Below are positions 48,037 to 61,829 of a DNA stretch of 64,000 bases, piece after piece. The position numbers and the translations under genes are program-made. The stretch is from Dysidea avara. Taxonomy: Eukaryota; Porifera; Demospongiae; Dictyoceratida; Dysideidae. Location: NCBI RefSeq assembly GCF_963678975.1, contig NC_089278.1:9079479-9143478 (forward strand), in the 5' to 3' direction. Numbering within the stretch: position 1 is the first letter of the stretch; every line of letters starts with the position of its first letter. The notes under the pieces are model-generated. The model ran no database searches. It saw only the letters and a program-made list of their open reading frames with translations, and had not been told where the DNA came from.

Positions 48037-51000
48037 TTAAATTTTGTTCAAAGCTTCTAACGCTTTCTGCATCAGCTGCAACAACACAGGAGGATAAGCA
48101 GGTTAATGTGATAGTATACCCCTACCTGTGACTTCTCTAAACTTTCTTGTCGTTTTCTTTTTGCTTCCTCAGATTCTTGCATTAATTCCTCAATTTTATC
48201 TGACTATTATTTGAAACTGACAAATAACCACTACAACTTTCTTGTATCTACCTTGTACAGTTGGGACATTAGTTCACCTTCCAGGTTCTCCTCCATGTAG
48301 TTGACTAGACAACGCATGATAGTCTTGCGTGTGCTAAAAGTACACACAACTTTTATGTGAATGGTTGAGAAGTGTATGTTCTATTAGGATAACTGGCCTT
48401 GGCCAAAATACTGAATCGGGTCACATGAAAATCCATTGTGATACACAGTGGACAAGTTGTATACCTGTCGTCAATGCTCTTTCTTACAAGATCAAAATAT
48501 GATTTCAGTAAATCCTCTACAAAAAAAAACAGTAGCTTCACATATCAGTATACATCACCAACAGCAACTAACTGGTAAGTCCACAAAACTCTGGCTGCTC
48601 AGCTTGATACTATGAAATGTACACACACACAATCACACAGCTGTATGAGATTGCACACTAAATACAGTGGAACCTTCTGTAACACAATAAGATAATGGAA
48701 ATAGAACCAATGTAAGTTACTGATCATAAAGTTCCAAGAGGTTCTACCACATGTAGTTTACTGGTGACATGACTATTACCCTTGGCCTTTTTGCCATGGC
48801 AGATGAAGAAGATCTAGATCTTTTAGTACCACTAAAAAAATTAGTAATTTTCTCCCAACCTGAAGATGTCTAATGGAGAACATAGCTATAGTATAAATCA
48901 CAATTGCTTGTATATTCCATTTCTCACCTCAGCAGCATTACTGGAGGAAGCACCAGGAATTTCTTGTAGGTAGAAAGGATTAATCTGAGATGAATATCAC
49001 CATTCAAGTTTATTGTTAGTCTGCAGGTGACACCCACCTCCATTGTAATACACTCATGAACTGCTCCAACACCACCGACAAAGTCAGGATGGGCAGTGTT
49101 GATGTAGGCCTGTTCATTAGCCATCAATAGCTTTACCTGACAAGGGACCATAATTTGTAAAATGAAAACCATTCTAGAATATAGTTACTTCATCTTTGGT
49201 TGTTGGTAGTTGTTCATCTAACAACCTCCATGCTACTTGTACCATGTGCTCTTTGAGGACAGGAAAGACCGTTAAATTATCTACCTGCACAAAACGGGAC
49301 AATTACAAAAGGGTATAGAAAACAATGTTGGCAGCCAACTTGATTGAGGATATCTTGCACAACACATCTCAGTTTCTCATACACCTGGTCCACACAATCT
49401 TCACTTGGTCTGTCTAGCAACTTAATCTGGTTCTTGACAAGCAACTCAAATGCCATCTTAGGCACAAATAGAGGAGCACTAGTACCCTGTAAAGCAAACC
49501 AGTATAATACAACTGATGATACATTTTATACACAATATTATGTATACCGAAATATTAGCTATGGTCTCTTGAATGTGATCATTGCTTAGTCCTTCAAGTG
49601 GGTCAATTTCAAGTAGCTCCTTTCCAAACTCATTAAATATAGAAAATATTTTGGCACCCCCTGCCCTATAAATTAATATTCAGGTACATTATGCAACCTT
49701 GCCCATTACTATGACACTTACACATTAGCTGTTGTAGTACATTGTGGACAGTTTAGAGTATCTCTAAATAACTTAGAGAATTTCCTAATGAATTCATGAA
49801 GTGCCGAGTTCTTCAACGACAGAATCAAGCAGTAACAACACTAGACCAGACCAAATTTTACCTTGTTCTTCTCTACAAGTGTACTCAGTATTTCTTGATG
49901 TTTTCTCAGTTCAGCTGTGATCTGTGTCCTCACTTGTGGCAGAGACTTTTTAATGTAGTCTACCAGTAGCTATGATAATCACAATAATGTGTCACATTGT
50001 AATAATAGTGCACTAACTTTTTGAATCCGTTTTGCTAAATTACTTGTGCCATGTTTTGTAGCTAAATTTTTGCTGGACAGAAATCCAAGCTCAGACTTCT
50101 GAGCCTCCTCAACTGACTAAGTGTTCAATTATGATATATAGTAATATGTGAGACAGAAACACTTACCCTGGTGACTCTGTGATCACGACACTTTACACCC
50201 ACAATACCATGTTTGACAATGTTAGGAATGTCTGCATGATTGTAGAATTATTTTGTTAATTTCTATATAAGGATAACTAAATATAGCACCTTTTCTGCTG
50301 AGGTGCTCATGAAGATTGGTACTTGTGGACATCAAGTCAAGTTTGGTGCACACAGTTAAAGTACGTTCACCTGCAAACATCAACATTACTGAGGTCCACA
50401 ACCAGTAATAATAACACACCTTTGGGATCAACTTTTGCAGCTAGTTTGAGACTCTCTGAGTTGACAATATCAGCATCAGATGTAACAGCAAGAATGATGC
50501 TGTTAGGGTTACTGATGTACTCAGAGACAAGGTCTCGTAGTTGTACAGTAATATCTTCTGGCTGGCCATCCACAGGTACCTGTATATATTATTACACTCA
50601 CGTATAATACAGTGTTAATAGCCAAACCTGTACAATGCCAGGAAGATCTACCAATGTCAAGTCGATGACTTGAGGTGAATGAATACGCAACCGAATTTCT
50701 TCATGAGAAATAACCTTCAATATAACAACACCTTGTTACCATGCACTAATACAAACACATAACTATGTGAGTTAGCCACATACTTTGTTGTTTCCAAGTT
50801 TTCTTTTTGTTTCTTGTTCAATTTCACTCTTCACTTTATCAAGATCATAAAATTTCTGTGCAAAACACTATTAAATTCTATTCCAATTCAGAACTTCACT
50901 CTTACTGTTTCATTTCTGTGTCTGAATGTAACCCATCCCCACTCTATAAAGGTATAATGATAATAAAAATAAGTTTAAGTTACCCATAAAAGACTAAATA

Positions 51001-53268
51001 ACAGTTATAACTAAAGTGTAACTGAGAGCATTTTTGATAATTCTTTACTGAGAAAGAACCTACTTGATAGTTAGTTATGTGTGTTCAGTGCATTTTAAAA
51101 TCAAATGAGGCAGTCTACTTTTATAATTCACAATAATCAAGTATAACAGTAACTGTTCTAGTGACTGCTCTATTGATCTTGACACAAAAATTCAAGTTTA
51201 TTTCTGGCCGTTCCTATTCGGTGGACTGGACTACTGGACTGGAACACTGGACTGGACTACTATTGGACTGACATATTTTTGGGTTTTGCACATTCTATGG
51301 TTGGATTTATGGAATCTTGCTAGTAAGCACCCTTAGGGCACCTGCAGCCCACTTCTAAATGCTGAAAACGAGCAGTGGAATATGCGGAACTATAAATTAC
51401 TACCATTCATTTGGCCACTATACAACACTTAGCTATTCCTTACCCTGGTGTGCAAGCAGTTCAGTTCAGGGAATGTGACAGCAATACTAGTTAACCAGCG
51501 ATCAACTTGCCAGTAGATAATATCCTTCGAGATATAGATCCTTAGAGCAAGCTTGAGGAGCAAGCTAGTCTCTCTAGTCAGCTCGCTGCCAGACTTCTAG
51601 GGGCTAATCAATTAAAGATTATAAGCGCCCATGCTGAAAAATCTCTAATTGGTAAGCCCCCGCATTGAACTAGAGGTCTGGCCATGCGAGATTAGCTTGT
51701 TCCTCAAGCTTGCTCTAAGGATATCTCGAAGAATATTGTCCACTGGCAAGTTGATCAATTTCTGTCAACTGCCTGCAGCATTACTACACACCAGGGTAAG
51801 GTATAGACTAGCTAGCTATAGTGCAGCATAATAACAGTAGTGAAATTATTCAGTACGAGACAGTTTTCGCATATTATACTGTTCGTCTTCAGCATTTAGA
51901 AGTGGGCTGCAGGTGCCCTAAGGGTGCTAACTATATAGCAAGACTCCATAAATCTAACCATAGAATGTGCAAAAAACATAAAATATGTCAGTCCAGTAGT
52001 CCAGTCCAGTGTTCCAGTCCACTGAATAGTGACGCCCTTTATTTCCCCTAATTCTTTCATAGTGTACAGTTCATACATGTAAAGTTGTCTGTTTACCCAC
52101 TGGCTTTCTGCACTTCAACACATTCCAGTCTGTTTGCAGTGCAAATGTTAATACTTTCACAAAAACAGAGAATGTAACTGAAAGTTCAAATTAAAATTGC
52201 GTTTTTGGCAATTCAGCCATCACACAACATGCATCCCCACTTTATTTTTGGTTACCCCCTTTTCCCACTGTATGATCCCTTCAGCTATTGCGCCTACCTG
52301 ACTGCTTTATTAGAGCAGATAGAATAAGTTGCTGCAGAGTACATTGTGCAATCTTTTGCAAATTACAGAATCAAATTCCTCCTAGCTGATTGATTATTCC
52401 TACATGGTACCGTGCATTGCAAATAGGTAGCGTATTTCAAATCACATAATATATTTTAGGTGAAATGTTTCCATATATTCATTTATGATAACTATATACA
52501 TATGCACTAACTTCCTTTAGGGACATCTTCAACATGAACCAGTTGTAGGATGAGAGGTGTCCTGGTCTTCATTCCACTTCCTGCAAAAATGTGCAGTTTA
52601 TCAACAACACTGACATGATTTATCATTGTAAGATATTTACAACTCTATCCAGCAAGTGTATCAAAAGATCAGAACGCTTTACTTTATACCATTAGCAAAT
52701 TATAGAAGTTACTATTGTTCATGTCATGGAATTAACAGATTATATCTTGCTAACTATAGGTACCATAAGGATTATTGTGTCAGGACGGGTGTTTTTTTTT
52801 TTTTAATAACTGAGAAGCAGAGAACCAGACACACAATATTATAGTATGGGTGGGTAGAGAATCTGGTAGTATTTTGCTTACATATAGCTACCTAACCATA
52901 GATATAGTATACCTATGAGCTAATTTTGCCAAAACAAAGGTATCTTACCTAAAGGTAAAAATGCTTTGCCGACCAAACTTTCTAGTAGAGAACTTTTCCC
53001 GCTGCTCTAGAAAAATACAAAAATTAAATATGCAATAATATTATGTTGTACCCATATACAAATCACGTGAGCGTATAGGCTTTAGCTTTTAAAATCTGAA
53101 TTTTGTAATGGCATCATGGACATACTAACCCCTAGGGTTAGTATATCTATGATGGCACAGCTGGCTTACTTGTGCACCAACGACTACAGCTTGCGGGAGC
53201 TTTATCTCCTTCTTCACTTTATGCAAGATGTCTTGAAGTTCGTTAACTGTTGATAAATACTTCTCCAT
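48037..53268 (-). CDS. Divergent Drp1-type dynamin GTPase (tandem paralogue)
   Basis: Twenty-three exons from 53268-53170 to 48075-48037 (others include 53006-52949, 52580-52512, 50943-50906, 50579-50420, 49486-49340, 48869-48780, 48333-48252); 639 aa. Dynamin superfamily: GTPase head, middle domain, GED. Seen: G1 GAQSSGKSS, switch-1 TRTPL, G3 DLPG, G4 [34 protein letters not shown] and the GED (LLKSYFDLVRKSIDD, MRCLVNYMEENLEGELMSQLYK). Where Drp1 has the G5 box NRSQ this copy has GVKCRDHR, so nucleotide binding may be changed. Exon lengths and phases match DNM1L next door at most positions (58, 69, 38, 72, 87, 147, 96, 37, 52, 82 nt shared), showing tandem duplication. The variable B insert is short. 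Probably a fission-type or specialised dynamin; the role is unknown. Confidence 0.88.
51210..52037. repeat. 830-bp imperfect palindrome in dynamin paralogue intron 3
   Basis: The left arm from about 51210 (GGTGGACTGGACTACTGG, GGGCACCTGCAGCCCACTTC, CACCAGGGTAAGGAATAG, CTCAAGCTTGCTCTAAGGAT inverted) mirrors the right arm ending at about 52037, with almost no spacer; the centre is near 51628. Arms are about 410 bp and roughly 80% alike by eye. This is either a fold-back element or two head-to-head copies of one repeat. Confidence 0.8.
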
Positions 53269-53689
53269 AGCAAATCAGTCAGCTTTCTAAGTCACGTGAA
53301 TCAGGCCAATGATCACCGTTAGCACTTAGCTACTCGACTAGTGAGACAGCAACAGTAAGAAGTCTGTTATATAGTTAGAGGTCTGCATCGTCATGATGTA
53401 CTTGTGTAACCATCGCCCACTCCAGAATGAAACCATTTCTCAGAATGAAACTATTTACCGTGTACCCGGGGGCGCATTAGTCTCTAGGGATAAAAAACAT
53501 GACCAAATCGCTGACCCTTAAGTGGGATTTTAATGTCGTTGATATTATCAAAGTAATTTTATTAAATGATGTTCTCATGATTTATTTAGTACACTACTAC
53601 CAAACTGTAGATCACGTATTTCACTCAAAATGTCTGACGCCTTTTGTAATGCCTGAAACAAGAGAAACATTTAACATAAGAGTCTATCA

Positions 53690-56600
53690 TTACATACAAG
53701 TAAGCACCTTTAACATTTCTGAAGTCTCTCCTCGTCTCTCCTTTGTCTCTTCTGATTCCTGCATAAGCTCCTCATACTGATCTGACTATAGTGTCTGTAT
53801 CATGACAAGATCATGAGATGTTATATGCTCACCTTGTACAATTGGGACACTAGTTCACTCTGTAGCTTTTCTTTGACATAGTTTACTAAACAATGCATCA
53901 CAGCCTTTGGTATGCTGCATATAAATAAAGCAGTCTGATAACCCACACCATACTGTAAACCAGTTGAATGCAGACATCTTTTAAAAATAAATTACAAACT
54001 TCAGTGCTGTCAACACAAAATCAAACAACCCTAATATAACAGTCACCATCAAATGCATCCAGCTGTATAGGGCTCTGCAAAACATACCTGTATTTAAATG
54101 TTATTAACAAGAGGCACACTTATATGTAGTGATTCCATCTATAATTATAAACCTTTTGGTAACATTGCAGGGTCCTACATCCAGTTTGGTGTCAACTACA
54201 GTGCTCACATGCTTGGCTGTAAACAATATTAGTGGAGGATTAACAGACAAACTCTGTTGTTCACTTAGAAAGGAATATAGGATGCCCTAACTTGTAAACT
54301 AGGGATGTTTAGATATAAGGGCCATCAAAGCTCTTACTACAATATATATATGTGGGCTTGTGTGCAGCAGTAGGATCATGGCATTTAGTCTATTATTTAT
54401 GACAAGGTTGTGATGTACCACAACTTATAATAATGGCTACTATTATTGACTATGTAGGGCACCATACGTACCTATCATGAATATTCTTCTTCACAATTAC
54501 AAAGTAGGACTTTATTAGACTTTCTAAATGGTATACAACAAGTTATAATAAGACAATACATACATTAGTAAGACACTGACCGATGAGCTCACAATCAAAC
54601 TGCTGTCTCCCTTGATGCTGTACAACAGATATAATATTGATTACATACAGAACATGGTCCAACATACTCTGTGGAAGTGATTGTCTGATTCAGTTTTGGT
54701 TTTCTTATCCACCTCAGAAGATGATGAAGATACATCAGCTTTGGATAAAGACTTTTGTACGGAGGAGTTGGCTGCCCCACTAGGAAGGAATGAAGACCAG
54801 AAGGATGGAGTCTGCAACAGAGTATACATAACAGCCAAACATTAGTAATAAAGTCTAACTCGTACCTCTTTGGGTACCAGTTCAGATGATGGAGCAGTGG
54901 GGTTGGGTTCCTCTGTAATGACAGGCCTACTCCGCTGAAACTGAGACATCTGTGTAAAGAAAAACAGATTTACTTGCCCTGTTGGTGACAGTTCTAAATT
55001 TCTGACCCTTCTTGCCATGGATTCATATGCTGCTCTGGTACCACCAACAAAGTCAGGGTGATTTGTGTTGATGTATGCCAACTCAATGGCTATCAGATTC
55101 TCAACCTGACACAATTTAATGTATAAGTGCTGACACACAATCTAATTCAATACCATAGCATTGGCTACTGGCAGTCTCTCTTTCAGCAACATGTTCACAA
55201 CTTGTACCACTTGCTCTCTGAGGATAGGAAATTGTTGCAGCTCCTTCAGCTAAATAGAATATAAGAACAAAGAGTGACAGTATCAGGTAATTAGAGTGAC
55301 CACGTAACTGACATGTTGGGCTGTGTGCTGCATGATGCGCTGCATCTCCTCATAAACCAGTTCCACACATTGTAGACTTGGCTGCAGTAGTAAATTGATC
55401 TGTTTCTTGACTAACAACTCGAATGCCATCTCTGGTACAAACAGGGCTGATCTAGGTCCCTGTGTAAAACAACAGCATGGCACTACAATAGGAGCCAACT
55501 GTTCTTACTGTAGCATTGGTGATAGCATGTAGAATATCAGTATGGCTTAGACCATGCAATGGTTTAATGTTCTCAAGTGCTGTACTGAATGTACGGTGAA
55601 ATATGAAGCAGATTCTAGCACCCCCTGCCCTGGAAAAGAAAACGTATGCATTTGATATAAAAAATACATTAACACATACACTCTTCCTGTTTCAATGTTC
55701 TGCGATGTGCCATCAATGGTCTGTGTGTATGCTGTAGAGAATGAGATGATAACTTGAAGAAGTGCTGAGCCCTACAACAACCATGTTAGGACCAGTGCCT
55801 TCGTGATTATTTTGTTTACCTTGTTCTCAACTGGGCCGCCTAATGATGACAAAACCTGTTGGTTTTTACTCAGTAGAGAATTGACTCGTGTTCTCAATTC
55901 TGGAAGACATGCTCGTATGTGTTGCATTAGTAGCTGAAAGAGAATGTCAATACTTAAAAGTCATGTGAGGTTAAGACAACCTTATTAAGTGTCTTAGCCA
56001 AATAAGTGGTGCCGTTCCTGACAGCTAGTTTGGGATAGTTCTTCCTCAGAAACTCTTCTTCTGACTTGAGAGCTTCTTCTATAGGCTAATATGGATATCA
56101 GACTAGCACTGAGACTTGGTAAGCTAGATTACAATATGTACTTTGTTATTAGTGATATCCAACTGACTTCGATTAACCAGACCCACAATACCGAGCTTGA
56201 CTGGTATCACTGGAAAGTACAACAATGAGAGAACAGTTTAGCTTAATCTCGTGGTGTACCTTTTCCATTCAGTAAGTCATTAGCATTAGTACCTTTATCC
56301 ATCAGGTCAAGTTTGGTACATACAGCTAAAGTACGGTCACCTAGCAGTGTCAATAGATAATAGTAATAGCACATGCATGCACACACAACACACCCACATG
56401 TGTGTAGCTAATAGGCATGACTATCAAAATTGTTATGTCACTAAATTTGTTACTATGAGTGGGATTAGATGTACATGACACAAAAGGTCCATGACACTAT
56501 CACGTGATCACTGAGTCTTGGAAATCCCTGTAAGTTCTCCTGAAATGCACATGACATGCATTTCAAATTTAACAAAAGTAGGTGTGTGGCATGGGTGTGT

Positions 56601-59600
56601 TTGTGACTAAACAAAAGTTGGATTGTAAGGTGAAACTGGATGGTACCAGTATAAGGTGTTTTTCATTTAATTGTCAACCATATTTTCTGGAAGTGCTATG
56701 AAATAGTGAGTTATTGTACAGTCTGGCCAACATAACCACATTACCATATGATCTAGCCATATATGTCCAGGTTATCACGGACTTGTCATAGTTCACCTGA
56801 GATCAGTGGCGTAGCCAGACTTAAGTGATTGTTCATCAGTGATTCGGCCCACCTCCTTAATTACTCTGGGTAACTGATGGTAGGGCAAAGTGACTTGATG
56901 CCCTGGCTTGCCTAATTATAATATACAAGAATAGCTAATACAACTTACTGTGTTCCCACTGTGCCAATGCTATCTTTCTGGCTGACCAGCAGTAACCAGT
57001 TTCCCCCTGGGGTTTAATTGTAAGTTATTCGATTGTGCTATTAATGGCTAATGAAAAGCAATAGATAGAACAAGATCACATGATTAAAACGCGGTCAGCA
57101 TCATAATAAAGGACTAAAGACAGAAAATTATATAATATATACATATAGAGACAATGTGTCTTCATGTTTGTGGTGAAGTGTGGACTGTGTGATGAAAACC
57201 TTGATGATAACTCAAATTAATGCAGTTATGAAATGTGGGAACCTGTTCAAGCTGTGTGTATGGATACTGGGGCTTAGACTGATAGTTCAGATGGTATGAA
57301 GTACTTTTTTATAGTCAGCATTTTTCTTTTTCCTGTTTGTAGACTGATCATCTCCAGTTTAAAGTCATCATGTGATGTGGGTAGTCTACTATAAGCACTC
57401 CGTGCTTTCAAATTCCCCGCTAGTCTGGTATTAAGACACTGCTGTATGTATGTAATCTAGCTGGTGGTAGCAATTAGTAAGGTTATTATCTTGCATACAG
57501 TTAGTGTAGGTAGAGTATACACGTAGGTAGAGTATACACGTAGGTAGTGATGTACAACACATTTTAAAATGTCTATTGATATCCATATGAAGATGGGCAT
57601 GTGTATTGCACAGAGTTGAATGGCTTGCCTGCCCAGTAGCAAAAAGTCTGGCTATGCCACTGCCCGAGATGTAATTATAGATTTTGTTTCCTTTCTAAGC
57701 TGTTACTGTTCAGAATAGTTTGCTTACAGCTGTAACAAATTGTACTCAGTAAGTCTACAGTTGCACCCCACCCCTATCTGAGTATGAAATGCATACATGT
57801 ATACACACATAAGCATAGATGGAGTGGCATATTTAATTATTGCAACAGGTTGATTTTGATGCCATATGCATGATTGATGGACAACTAAAGTTAGCTAGTT
57901 GTTTATATGTATGTAGGGCTAGCTGAAGATCTTGTGTGTGTATACTTCATATGATTTTTCTTGATGATGTCTCTTGTGCATGGTAGCACGTTCCATTTGT
58001 ATTTTGTTATACCACGGCTGCGAGGGATTTTGCAGATATATGCACCCAAAGCCTGCGGGTGCATATATCAGCAAAATCCCAAGCAGTTGTGGTATAAGTC
58101 TATCACTCAGGGCACACTCACATGATAGGTGAAAGAACTACAGAGTACTCACCCCATTTGTTTTATACACTAGCATCTGATAATTGATTGTGGTTTCAAT
58201 TAGGCAGACAAATAGCTCTCAGAATGTTATTCCTACGTTGTTATGTTTCAACACACGCAAATAACTTTTGATTGTGGGATTGATTTTTGGGATGTAAAAA
58301 TTTTTAATACTACATTAAACCTTTGGCAGTAAATTAATGCATTGAGTAAGCTACTTACCAAGTTGTCACATTCTTCTTGTTTCGTGGTCTGCTCAATGGA
58401 TAACATGCCCCCCAAGCAGTGGGTAGAATACGATCACCCAGTGCTCGTTTTACAGATCATTCGTCTTAGAATACAGTTTAGTTACTGTCAAATAATCTAA
58501 ACTTAACTACACTGAGCCTAGCCTAACTTGTAAACCCAAACCCATAATTAAATGCTCCGAGTTACTCAATATAACAAGTCAAAGCATATCGTATCTTTGA
58601 ACTTGTTGGGTACCAAAGCCATGAGCAAACTGCGCTCCTATGATATTAATAGCCCAGGCCCTCAGCGGCACCTTTGAACGCCCATGTTAAAGTGGTATAT
58701 ATGATCATATATGTCCAACATCAAAACTTTCTGGCTACACATCCCTCACACACATGCATGCAGGCACTACAAACATACACTACACACATACCTTCAGGGT
58801 CAACTTCTCTGGCTAGTTTAAGAGCCTCAGAGGTGGCAAGATCAGTGTTAGCAGCTGTGACACTGAGTATAATACTGTTTGGGTTACTGATGTACTCTAA
58901 TACAATGGTGCGAAGCTGCTCCTCAATATCTTCAGGCTGGTCACCAACAGGTACCTACAACGTGATACTCATTTGAGTAAAAGCGTGGGTACGCTTGCTC
59001 TGACCTTTGTGATGCCGGGAAGATCTACTAATGTCAAGTCAAGAACATGAGGTGAATAAACAGTCAGTCGAATTGGATTACTGCTGATCCCCTAGACAAT
59101 AAGCAGTTACCAGCAATAAAAGAAGGAGAGGTAGTTTATATTTGAAGTTATTACTTGACAATGGAAGATAGGGTGTGCACATTGCTCAATTAGTGTATAG
59201 GGTAAAATGATAATTTTGGGAAAAGTTTTGAAAAACTGAATTATAAACTGCTACATACATTGACACTTTGTAAAGTGAGTGAAGTTCTGTAATCACAAGT
59301 ATAGCTGTTATGTACTATAAGCAGTATCTTAGTAACTCAATGAGGATGGAAATTCTAGGACACTTTATGAGGTAAGTGTTGCAAGTTGAGGTGTCAACAA
59401 TATGATAGTGTAGTTTGCTGACAGGATATAAATAATTTTAGCTGACATACTTTATTTTGTCCAGCAAGCTTGTCTGTTTCTTGGGCAATTTCATTTCTCA
59501 CAGCATCAAAATCATAATGTACCTGGTAAGGATATCAGGCAAATTTCATGTCTTCTCCTTGTCCATACCTTGTCTCCAGTGTGCAGGAATTTAGCCCATC

Positions 59601-59986
59601 CCCATACTATCAAATATAACAATATATACAGCATAAAGATCTTATTGTAATAGTTAACCTCCTTCCGTGTCCTCCCGTACATGAACCAATTGCAAGATTA
59701 ATGGTCTCCTAGTGACAATTCCAGAACCTTTAATAAAAAGAGTGGTCACACACCTCAACAACTAGCTCACAGACTCACCTCGAGGTAAAAAATCCTTGCC
59801 AACTATATTTTCTAAGACGGAGCTTTTTCCACTACTCTGTAATAATATCGTTAAAGCCGCAAAATGCGCTAAAAAAGGACTTACTTGCGTGCCGACGACA
59901 ACTATTTGTGGTAACTGTATAGCGTCCTGTCCTACAGTGTGAAAGACGTCTTGTAGTTTGTTAATCACTGGAATTAATTTCTCCAT
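53690..59986 (-). CDS. DNM1L: Dynamin-1-like protein (Drp1)
   Basis: Twenty-two exons from 59986-59885 to 53785-53690; 679 aa (human 699-736). Drp1 assembles on mitochondria and peroxisomes and drives their division. Seen: [20 protein letters not shown], nearly the human start; G1 [22 protein letters not shown]3 DLPG, G4 TKLD, G5 VNRSQLDI; middle-domain [18 protein letters not shown] and [30 protein letters not shown]; a Ser-rich B insert (exons 17-18); and the GED ([63 protein letters not shown]). The C-terminus reads VLTCM then stop; human Drp1 continues LKALQGASQII, so the true end may use one more exon downstream (donor GTGCTT at 53707). Intron 7 (56341-58791) is 2.45 kb. The paralogue lies 421 bp downstream on the same strand. 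Confidence 0.94.
56400..58785. other. Repeat-bearing intron 7 of DNM1L
   Basis: No gene. It contains a fold-back repeat at 58005-58103 (separate entry), a direct repeat GTAGGTAGAGTATACAC near 57507 and 57524, and AT-rich filler. Confidence 0.5.
58005..58103. repeat. Fold-back repeat, about 100 bp
   Basis: TTATACCACGGCTGCGAGGG with ATTTTGCAGATATATGCACC mirrors GGGTGCATATATCAGCAAAA and TCCCAAGCAGTTGTGGTATA; the loop is about 12 bp. Size and build resemble the 43496-43607 fold-back, but the sequence differs. Confidence 0.75.
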
Positions 59987-60059
59987 ATCACTTTATTTCC
60001 AATCATTGCGCATCGATTCTAAATAATGCAAACTGATCATGTATAAGACAGATAGCCAG

Positions 60060-61800
60060 CTGTTGAGCTACTGTGATCATAGAGGAAACGATAATCCATC
60101 TGAAGGAACTACTTAGTTGTTTTTGGCCAACCTGTACTCCTAAGATGCTATTACACTCCTATCCTGCTCCTCAGTCACTGTCAGTGTTGGTGCCAATGGA
60201 AAACTGTAATTACGAAAGGGGACCCAATCTCAACTACAGAGCATATATTCAGTATTGAACAATGCCAGAGCTACTAAGAATGTCATTATGTTTTTTTGGG
60301 GTCAGTATAAACCTCTGATATTTTGCCTGTTGTTTCATACATTTTTCTCCTGTTGTTTCATACATTAGCTGTTGTTCAAAACCTGGAACACTACAGTATT
60401 TTGTGATACTTTATCACCACATCAGAGTACTGTGGCAGGCTGCTGACTCTATTGGGCTGCCCTCCTGTGGAGGCTCCATTCTATGTGTTATATGGTCCAA
60501 CTCCTCTAACCTTCCATCCAGCCATCAACCTCTACTAGTACTGCTGTTGCCCTACCTAAGATTCACTATTCATCAATGCATAGAGCAAAGGGACTTGCTG
60601 ATGACTTGACTGTCATCTCCAAAGAAATCATGTCTCATCAGTAGGTATTGAGTTCCAGCCTCAGAAGTGTATCTCTTAGCAGTCACCATGTGGTTTCCGC
60701 TACAGTGTTTTCAATGGCAGATGGGAATACCTTACTATGTGGATTGCACCAAGTTTCTGGATCATACTATTGATGTTTCTTTGACTATTGCTCAAAAGAT
60801 GGCTTCTGCCAACTTGAAACAACAAATCTTATAATGCATTGATGAGTGTCCTATCTGAGATAATATGGATTTTGAAAAACTTTGTGACTTCTGTTCCAGA
60901 TTTTCATTTGGCTGTTGAGAGGCAGTCAGTATTGAAGTTTGTAAAGAGTTGGTTGAACTTCCCCCAAAATTGCACTCCTAGAACTGTTTTTCACCTGAAT
61001 GTAATCCCCTTCTTTTACCTTTTACCTCATCTGAAGCAGTCCGCTAAGCTCTCATTCTTTTGGCTGTTGAATGGTCAGTTGATCCACTGATTGTAGAGTT
61101 GCGACATTCCATTGTAGCTAACAGTCCTCCCAATATCCTTGACTCTTTATCTGCTGCTAAGTCTTCAGTTGCCAACATTCCTTTGCTATGTTCAAGAACC
61201 ATATACATCATCATTTACCTTCTACTTATTAAGTTGACTATTGGGAATAAAGCTTTGAGCCAAAATAATTTTCGAATCATTTTGGACTGAGAGAACATTT
61301 CCTGTGTTGTAGAGTTTTATAATTAGTTTCAAATTTTTTGTAAAAGACAAGTTATATATTAACACTATAAATTGTATCTAATATGTATAGGTAAATGGAT
61401 TTTTGGCTTCAAAAAGGTAGTAGTATCTGGTATCCTGTAACCTTAACTGTTCAAAATATATTTTTAGATAGTCATCCTTATCCTTTGTGGAAGACTGATG
61501 TATGGCCTCCTTGAGAAACAACTATCCTTGGTATGTGCTGGTTGTGACACTGCTAATTCCTATGAACCTGGCCTATATGATTCAATTGCAGGTTCTTGTT
61601 CATGGGCTCCAACAGCATTTACCTAAACTTTACAACAACCTTCCAGTGTCAGCCCTCCTAGTACTATCCCTACCAATCGTCCCACCACCCTTAGCAGACC
61701 TGACTTGGTCTTAGTTTCTGAGAATTCCACCTGCTGACTATCCCAGCAATATCTGTTGGCTAGAAAGAAGATTGATACTGCTCTTTACAACCTTTAACAT
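60060..61800 (+). mobile_element. LINE with RT palm remnant and RPDLVLV-type C-terminal domain
   Basis: The frame at about 60573-60645 reads HRAKGLADDLTVIS, the RT catalytic ADD box. At about 60750-60830 it reads TKFLDHTIDVSLTIAQK. At about 60945-61060 it reads KSWLNFPQNCTPRTVFH...LPHLKQSAKLS. At 61500-61760, CDTANSYEPGLYDS and SRPDLVLVSEN resemble the Cys-containing and restriction-like endonuclease tail of some non-LTR elements. Many stops and frame shifts: a dead copy. The 5' end is not defined. Confidence 0.65.
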
Positions 61801-61829
61801 TGCTGGGTTGACTGTTGCTTAGGACACTT

